A DNA stretch of 64,000 bases from Chlorocebus sabaeus (taxonomy: Eukaryota; Chordata; Mammalia; Primates; Cercopithecidae): positions 72,511,133-72,575,132 of the forward strand of contig NC_132911.1 of assembly GCF_047675955.1 (NCBI RefSeq). The letters are read 5' to 3'. Under the pieces are notes generated by a model. That model saw only the letters and a list, made by a program, of their open reading frames with translations. It did not search any database and had not been told where the DNA came from. The position numbers and the translations under genes are program-made. Positions 57,376-64,000 of the stretch are shown one piece after another (the first letter of the stretch is position 1; the number at the start of each line of letters is the position of its first letter).

Positions 57376-57675
57376 GTTTTTATTTTTATTTTTATTTTAT
57401 TTATTTTCTTTCTTTGAGGTAGAGTCTCCCTCTGTTGCCTAGGCTGGAGTGCAGTGGCACGATCTTGGCTCACTGCATCCTCCATCTCCCAAGTTCAAGT
57501 GATTCTCTGCCTCAACCTCTTGAGTAGCTAGGATTACAGGAGCCCACCACCACACCTGGCTAATTTTTGTATTTTTAGTAGAGACAAGGTTTCCATGTTG
57601 GCCAGGCTGGTCTGAAACTCCTGACCTCAGGTAATCCACCCACCTCAGCTTCCCAAAGTGCTGGGATTACAGACA
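57376..57675 (-). mobile_element. Alu, antisense, slightly 5'-truncated
   Basis: (TTTA)n-type tail, 'gaggtagagtctccctctgttgcctaggctgg' to 'gtgctgggattacag'. Flanking 'tttattgtttttgt' and 'ttcattgtttttac' form the probable target duplication. Confidence 0.93.
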
Positions 57676-57889
57676 TTCATTGTTTTTACACTGAAACAAT
57701 CTTTCTTCTCCTAGCCTCCAAAATATTTCTCCATTCTTGTTTCAATTTCTATGTTTTCCTAAATGCTATCCTAACTAGGCTCCCAGCTTCCACTTTAGTG
57801 AACAATCACCTTAAAAATCATAAACTAATAAATTAACTATTTAAGTGTATTTTTACATGTAGCAATTTAATGTGGAGAGAAATCAATAT

Positions 57890-58130
57890 GAATATAAATA
57901 AAGTTCTTTATTAGTTTTAATAATTGTAAAATATTCCAAAATATATGGTATAATAATTTATTCAACCAAAATATTATCAGTGAACTTTTAGGTGGTTACC
58001 AATATTGGTTATTATAAATAGAACTTGACAATATCCTTGTGCATTTATCATTTTAGAGTTGCTAGATTGGGATGCACATTTTTACATTTGAAACGCTCTG
58101 TCGAATTGTGCTGCACTGCATGAAAGCCAT
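57890..58130 (-). mobile_element. L1ME-type fragment, antisense
   Basis: 'atatggtataataatttattcaaccaaaatattatc', 'ggtggttaccaatattggttattataaatagaacttgacaatatccttgtgc' and 'acgctctgtcgaattgtgc' fit the antisense L1ME 3' end. Confidence 0.7.
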
Positions 58131-58156
58131 TCCTTTTGTCCTGTGAACTGTCCTTA

Positions 58157-58462
58157 TTTTTTTTAATTTTTATTTTTTGAGATGGAGTCTCACTCTTTTG
58201 CTCAGTCTTAAGTGCAATAGCGTGATCTCAGCTCACTGCAACCTCCACCTCCCGGATTCAAGTGATTCTCCTGTCTCAGTCTCCTAAGTAGCTGGGATTA
58301 CAGGTGCGTGCCATCACACCCAGCTAATTTTTGTCTTTTCCGTAGAGATGGGGTTTTACTATGTTGGCCAGGCTGGTCTTGAACTCCTGGCCTTAAGAGA
58401 TCCACCTGCCTTGGGCTCCCAAAGTGCTGGGATTACAAGTGTGAGCCACTGCACCTGGCCTG
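58157..58462 (-). mobile_element. Alu, antisense
   Basis: 'gagatggagtctcactcttttgctcagtc' to 'gattacaagtgtgagccactgcacctggcc'. 'ctgtccttatttt' before and 'ctgtctctatttt' after form the target duplication. Confidence 0.95.
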
Positions 58463-58909
58463 TCTCTATTTTATTTTCTATTGATTTGTTTTAGTGTACT
58501 TTTTTTCCTTTTATTCATGACATATCTTCTCAGGATTGGCAAAATACATGTAACACAAGTAAAGCAATGTAACAACCCTGAGGCATAGATTATAGAAACA
58601 CAAAGATACTAAAGTATATCCTATGGTTTTTATTTAGTCCTTTAGCCAACAGAAGGCTTCAGGGCCTCTTAATTTAAAAGCCTACTAAGTATGCTAAAAT
58701 AAAGCTAATTAAATTTCTCTTACACTTGAACCTGTGATTAATATCTGTGAAGACTATCCCACTAATATTAAATATATCCTCATAGGTTGATTAACATAAG
58801 CCTGAAAGGAATTTGCAATGTAACAGTTATCAGGGACAAAACACAGTTTACTAACATAATACTTTGAAAACTCAGTAGTGTTATAAAATAAAGTGTTTTT
58901 TTTTGTGGT
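58463..58909. other. No recognised element
   Basis: AT-rich; nothing named. Confidence 0.5.
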
Positions 58910-59040
58910 TAAAAATACACATACAAAAGGTAACCATTTGAAATGATAGATGTGTTAATTTGAGTGACAATAGTAACCATTTCACTATGTATTAATATAT
59001 CAAAGTATCATGTTGTACACTTTAACTTATACACTAAAAA
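58910..59040 (+). mobile_element. L1M 3' UTR fragment, sense
   Basis: 'atagatgtgttaatttgagtgac', 'accatttcactatgtattaatatatcaaagtatcatgttgtacac' is the L1M 3' UTR terminal text. Confidence 0.75.
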
Positions 59041-59500
59041 ACTAATTATTTGGACAAAGAAGAATTCACATATATAACTCAGCCTCCTTATCAAAGCAGT
59101 TTGAAAAAGTTTCAAGTACTCTTGAGATATTCATGCTATATTTGAATTGTTTTTGCTAAATATGCAATTTTAACATTGGAGACATTTACTGAAAAAGCAG
59201 GTTACAGCACAGCAGTATCTGACTCAGCAACTCTTCACATTCCTTTTGTCAGGGCTGTCTCATGGGCGTTTGACCTGTGCTGTCCCTCAGGCCACTATTC
59301 TCAGAGGGTCTCCTTCTTGATTTAATACTCTGCTCTTATTGTCTTGAAATTCCTAATTATTTTTTAACAAGGAACCTCCCATCTTCATTTTGTACTGAAC
59401 CCAGCAAATTATGTCACCCATCCTATCTTTAATATTTTTCAGGATGAAACTGTATTTATTAGAATGCCTTAAGTCAGTGCCAATGAGTCCTAATTATAGT
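59041..59500. other. Unassigned, partly repeat-like
   Basis: 59330-59430 ('cttgaaattcctaattattttttaacaagg...gaacccagcaaattatgtcacc') resembles a dispersed repeat whose name I cannot give. No gene seen. Confidence 0.45.
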
Positions 59501-59909
59501 GAAATTTATTTATTTATTTATATGAGTTTATTTTATTTCTATAAGTTTATGGGGGTACAATTGTAATTTTGTTGCATGAATAGTTTGTGCTGTGTTGAAG
59601 TCAGGGCTTTTATATATGTCACCAGAATAGCATACATTGCATCCATTAATTTCTCATAATCAACCACTCTGTTCTACCCTCCCACCATTCCAAGCCTCCA
59701 TTGTCTATCATTCCATACTTTATGTCCATGTGTACAGATTATTCAACTCCCACTTAAAAGTAAGAACATACAGTATTTCTTTTTCTGTTTCTGAGTTGTT
59801 TCCCTTAAGATATTGACCCCCAGTTCTATCTATGTTGCTGAAAAAGACATGGTTTCATTCTTTTATGGCCAAAGAGTGTTCTATTGTGTATACATATCAT
59901 GTTTTCTTT

Positions 59910-60202
59910 TTTTTTTTTTGAGACGGAGTCTCACTCTGTCGCCCAGGCTGGAGTGCAGTGGCGCGATCTCGGCTCACTGCAAGCTCCGCCTCCCGGGTTT
60001 ACGTCATTCTCCTGCCTCAGCCTCTCGAGTAGCTGGGACCACAGGTGCCCGCCACCTCACCTGGCTAGTGTTTTGTATTTTTTAGTAGAGACGGGGTTTC
60101 ACCGTGTTCGCCAGGATGGTCTCGATCTCCTGACCTCGTGATCCGCCCGTCTCGGCCTTCCAAAGTGCTGGGATTACAGGCTTGAGCCACTGCGCCCGGC
60201 CA
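59910..60202 (-). mobile_element. Young AluY, Old World monkey type (AluYR-like), antisense
   Basis: Nearly consensus and CpG-rich: 'gagacggagtctcactctgtcgcccaggctgg' to 'gagccactgcgcccggcc'. It differs from the human AluY consensus at 'gggtttacg', 'gccacctcacc', 'ggctagt', 'cccgtctcgg' and 'caggcttgagcc', a set I associate with cercopithecid AluYR. Target duplication ATCATGTTTTCTTT at 59896-59909 and 60207-60220, with a few untemplated bases at the 5' junction. Confidence 0.93.
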
Positions 60203-61221
60203 AGAAATCATGTTTTCTTTATTCGATCATCTGCTGATGGACATTGAAGTTGATTTTATATTTTTGCTATTGTGAATTGTGCTACAATAAACATATGAGA
60301 GCAGATACCTTATAATAATTTCTTTTCCTTTGGGTAGATTCCCAGGAATGGTAATTCTATTTTTAGTTCTTTCAGAAATCTCCATACTCTTTTCCATAGA
60401 AGTTGTAGTAATTACATCCCCACCACCAGTGTACAAGCATTCCCTTTTCTCTGTATCCTCACCAGCATCTGTTATTTGTTTATTTTTACTTCATTTATTA
60501 ATTACCATTCTGAGTGGTGTAAGATGATATCTTACTGTGGTTTTAATTTGCATTTCCCTGATGATTAATGATGATGAGCATTTTTTCACATGCTTGTTGG
60601 CCACTTGTATGCCTTCTTTTGAAAAATATATATTCATGTCCTTTTGCCACTTTTTACTGGAATTATTTGGGGTTTTTGTTGTTGCGGTTGAGTTGTTTGA
60701 GGTCCATGTAAACTCTAGGTATTAGTTTCCTGTTGGATGAGTGGTTTGCTAATATTTACTCCCATTTAGCAAGTTGTCTATTCACTCTGTTGATTCTTTC
60801 TTTTGCTATGCAGAAGCATTTTAGTTTAATGAAGTCCCATTTGTCTATTTTTGTTTTTGTTGCCTGTGCTTTTGAGGTCTAAGTCATAAATTCTTTGCCA
60901 AGACCAATGTGCAAAAGAGTTTTCCCTAGGCTTTCTTTCAATATTTTTGCAGTTTCAAGTCTCAAATTTAAGTTTTAGTCCATGTAGAGTTGATTTTTGT
61001 ATATGGTAAGAGATAAGAGTCCAGTTTCATTCTTCTGCTTATGGCTATCCAATTTCCCCAGCACTATTTATTGCAAAGTTCCCCAGCACTATTTATTGAA
61101 AAGGATATCCTCTCCCCAGTGTATGTTCTTGTCAGCTTTGTCAAAGATCAGTTGGTTGTATGTGGCTTCATTTCTGGAACCCTCTTTTCAGTTCTGTCGA
61201 TCTATGTGTCTGTTTGTCTGT

Positions 61222-61388
61222 CTGTTTATTTTTATTTTTTAGAGGCAGAATCTTGATCTGTCGTCTAGGCTACAGTGCAATGGTGCAATCTTAGCTTGCA
61301 GCAGTCTCCAACTCCCGGGCTCAGGTGATCCTCCTGCCTCAGCTTTCTGAGTAGCTAGGACTACATGTGTGTACCACCATGCCCAGCT
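61222..61388 (-). mobile_element. Alu-type monomer or half-Alu, antisense, inside the L1
   Basis: 'agaggcagaatcttgatctgtcgtctaggc' to 'gtgtaccaccatgcccagc'; only one arm. The host L1 text resumes directly, with 'tgtgtctgttt' and 'tgtgtctattt' as the target duplication. Confidence 0.85.
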
Positions 61389-62498
61389 TGTGTGTCTATT
61401 TTTGTGTCAGTACCATGCTGTTTTGGTTACTATACCCTTGCAACATAATTTGAAGTCAAGTAATGTGATGCCTTTAGCTTTGTTCTTTTTGCTTAGGATT
61501 GTTTTGGCTATTTGGCCTCCTTTTATACTCTATATGAATTTTAGGATAGCTTTGTCTAATTCTATTTAAAAATGAAAATGATGTTGGTGTTTTGATAGAG
61601 TTTGTGTTGACTCTGTAGATTGCTTGGGCAATGTGGTCATTTCAGTGATATTGATTCTTTTGGTTCATGAGCATAGGTCGTTTTTCCATTTCTTCATGTC
61701 ATCTTCAGTTTCTTTCATCAGTGTTTTGTAGTTTTCCTTATAGAGATCTTTCACCTCCTTGGTTAAACATATTCCTAGATATATTTTTGTAGCTATTGTA
61801 AATGTCTTCTTGATTTGGTTCTCAGATGGATTGTTATTGATATATAGGAACACCACTTATTTTTGTATGTTGATTTAATATCGTCAAACTGTACTGAATG
61901 TATTCATCAAAACTAAGAGTTTTTGGTGGTGTCTTTAGGATCTTCTAAAAATAAGAGTGTATCATCAGCCAACAGGAATTATTTGACTTCCTCTTTTCCA
62001 ATTTGGATGACTTTTATTCCTGTCTCTTGCCTAATTGCTTTGGCTAGGACTTCCAGTACAATGTTGAATAGGAGTGGTCAAAAATGGGCATCCTCATCTT
62101 ATTCTAATTTATACAGAGAATACTTTCACCTTTTCCCCATTCACTATAACACTGACTGTGGGTTTCTCATATATGGCCTTGATTATTCAGATGTATGTTC
62201 CTTCTACGTTTAGAGTTTTTGTCATAAGGGGATGCTGAATTTCTATCTTTCCTTCATCTCTTGAAATGAAGACTTTTCTTCATCTCTTGAAATGGACATT
62301 TGTTTTTCTTCTTAATTCTGTTTGTGTGATGTTTGACATGTGTTGATTCATGTATGTGGAACCATCCTGGCCCATCCCTAATGTAAAACCCGGTTGATTA
62401 TGGTGTGTTATCTTTTTAACATTCTGTTGGGATTCAGTTTGCTGGTGTTTTATTGAGGATTTTTTGCATCTATGTTCATCAGGGATATTGGTCTATAG

Positions 62499-62527
62499 TT
62501 TTCTTGTGTGTGTGTGTGTGTGTGTGT
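62499..62527. repeat. (TG)n microsatellite
   Basis: About thirteen TG units inside the antisense L1. Confidence 0.95.
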
Positions 62528-63470
62528 TCTTATCTGTTTTTGGTACCAGGGTGATACTGGCATCATAGAATAAGTTAGAGAGAATTCCCTCCTCCTTGAT
62601 TTTTGGAACAATTTGAGGATCACTTGTATTAGCTATTTGTATGTTTGGTAGAATTTGGCTACAAATTCATCTGCTTCTGGGCTTTTATGTTGTTGTGGGA
62701 GATTTTTATTACTGATTCAATTTTGTTACTTGTTATTGGATTATTCAGGATTTCTGTTTCTTGCTGCTTCAATCCTGGGATGTATGTTTCCAGGAATTTA
62801 TTTCTTTCCTGTGGGTTCTCTAATTTGTGAGCATATAGTTGTTTCATATCAGTCTCTGATGATCTTTTGCATTTCCAAGTTATCAGTTGTAATGTCTCAT
62901 TTTTCATTTCTGATTTTGTTTATTTGAATAATCTCTCTTCTTGCTTAGTCTGGCTAGCAGTTTGTCAATTTTATCTCTTTGAAGAACTAATTTTTCTTTC
63001 ATTGATCCTTTGTATTGTTTTTTTCATCTCAATTTCATTTAATTCTGCTCTGATCATTGTTATTTGTTTTCTTCTGCTAACTTTGGGTTTGATCTGTTGT
63101 TTTTCTAGTTCCTTGAAGTGCAACATTAGGTTGTTAATTTGTGATCTTCCTACTTCTTTGATGTAGGATTTAATGCGATAAACTTCCCTCTTAGCACTGC
63201 TTTTACTGTATTGCAGGGCTTTTGTTATGTTGTATTTCTATTTTCATTTGTTTCAAAATTTTTAACATTTATATCTTTGCTTACCCAAAGATTATTCAGG
63301 AGTATGTTGTTTAATTTCCATTTATTAATTTCCAATATTTGTATAGTTTCCAAAGTTCCTCTTGATATTGATTTCCAGTTTTATTCTGTTGTGGTCTGGG
63401 AAGATATTTCATATGATTTTGATTTTTAAAAACGTATAGAATGTTTCATGTGCTGATGAGAACTCCATAT

Positions 63471-64000
63471 GAATTAGTCTTTTGTATTTGAAAACAACGG
63501 CCAATGAATATGATTGCAAATAAAATCTTCATTACTACAGGGGCTGTGAGAGGAAGCCCCATACATCCCAGTGACTGTACCTCTCCTCGGTCACTGGGAA
63601 GCAGCAGGCAGGGAAACTCCTTGTTGATGTTTCCTGCTGTTACTGGAGTTTCAAATTCATGCAGTGCTGTGCTTCTAAATATTAAATGACTTCTTGAGGA
63701 TTCCAACTTGACCTGGAACAGACATCAGTAGGAGCTTTGTGATGTTAAGTTGTTAGTAGTGGATATGACACCTCTTCCATAATGTACACTTATGCCCATA
63801 GGGGAGGCCACGGGGAGGCAGGAGTGCCTGAGGACTGGCAGTGATTCCTGTGTCAAGCTCCATCCCTTACTGTCTTGCTCATTCTTGCTATTTGCTGCTT
63901 TTCCTCTTAATCTTCTGTGCTTTCTTCCACCATCTCTTGGAAACCTCTGAGTTACTACACATGAGTGATTCAGTTTATCTTTTGTCTCATACATTCTTTA
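63471..64000. other. Single-copy-looking DNA after the L1
   Basis: Higher G+C than the neighbouring L1. No exon, repeat or RNA gene recognised. Confidence 0.5.

Larger units (their letters stand above)
59505..63470 (-). mobile_element. L1PB/L1MA-type element, antisense, 5'-truncated, ~4 kb
   Basis: Begins with the 3' UTR ('agtttatgggggtacaattg', 'aactcccacttaaaagtaagaacatacagtatttc'), passes through ORF2 and stops inside the endonuclease coding region ('tttcatgtgctgatgagaac' at ~63450). Split by an AluY (59910-60202) and an Alu monomer (61222-61388). No clear target duplication found. Confidence 0.92.
59740..63470 (-). pseudogene. L1 ORF2, 5'-truncated and degraded
   Basis: ORF2 of the L1PB/L1MA-type element, covering about codon 200 to the C-terminus. 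The N-terminal endonuclease with its catalytic residues is lost by 5' truncation. The RT active-site box is recognisable near 61950 on the minus strand as ADD (both aspartates kept, preceding Phe changed). Many stops and frameshifts, two Alu insertions and small tandem duplications at 61054-61103 (25-bp unit) and 62252-62295 (26-bp unit) break it further. Not functional. Confidence 0.85.

Overview
This is primate nuclear DNA, and most likely from an Old World monkey rather than an ape. The repeat inventory is typical of anthropoids: AluJ, AluS and AluY, L1PA/L1PB, THE1/MST, MER2, Tigger, MIR and L2. The youngest Alu (59910-60202) carries base changes that I associate with the cercopithecid AluYR lineage. 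That species call is inference from remembered consensus sequences. I find no host protein-coding gene, tRNA, rRNA or CRISPR array. Every long reading frame is either a decayed transposon or retroviral frame or a chance frame, so the window reads as intergenic or deep intronic DNA.

Layout. 1-4250: AT-rich DNA with one Alu, an old L1 3' end and a MaLR LTR. 4250-12100: a mosaic of old L1 pieces in both orientations, interrupted by MaLR/MST LTRs, a shortened Tigger transposon and two adjacent Alus; a locally duplicated block at 4971-5180 ends in a 25-base palindrome. 12098-17995: an old antisense L1 split by a 4.7-kb antisense L1PA/PB-type element. That element keeps almost all of ORF2, with a perfect in-frame 72-bp tandem duplication and a destroyed reverse transcriptase active site, and part of ORF1. 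18-29 kb: sparse MIR, L2, MER2 and Alu copies and the longest stretch without a recognised repeat (about 21.9-24.1 kb). 28.6-31.2 kb: an L1 fragment, then an antisense ERVL-type internal region (pol: RT end and RNase H). A near-perfect 112-bp palindrome follows at 31539-31650. 31.8-47 kb: many antisense Alus with clear target-site duplications, a young L1PA 3' end with a polypurine tail, a THE1 LTR, an L1ME piece and an ancient CR1-like LINE fragment. 47-55 kb: MER5A, L2, MIR and an MLT2 LTR. 55492-55980: a CpG-rich solo LTR with unusually long inverted ends and a perfect 5-bp target duplication. 56.9-64 kb: an MST LTR, Alus, and a 4-kb antisense L1PB/L1MA element carrying an AluY and an Alu monomer.

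The elements do not act together as a pathway. What the sequence records is a layered insertion history. No new functional system is visible. The best candidates for a second look are the solo LTR at 55492, the palindrome at 31539, the duplication/palindrome block at 4971-5180 and the in-frame duplication in the L1 at 15931. Family names come from recognising consensus-like sequence by eye, so subfamily names and many edges are approximate (often within 10-40 bases).
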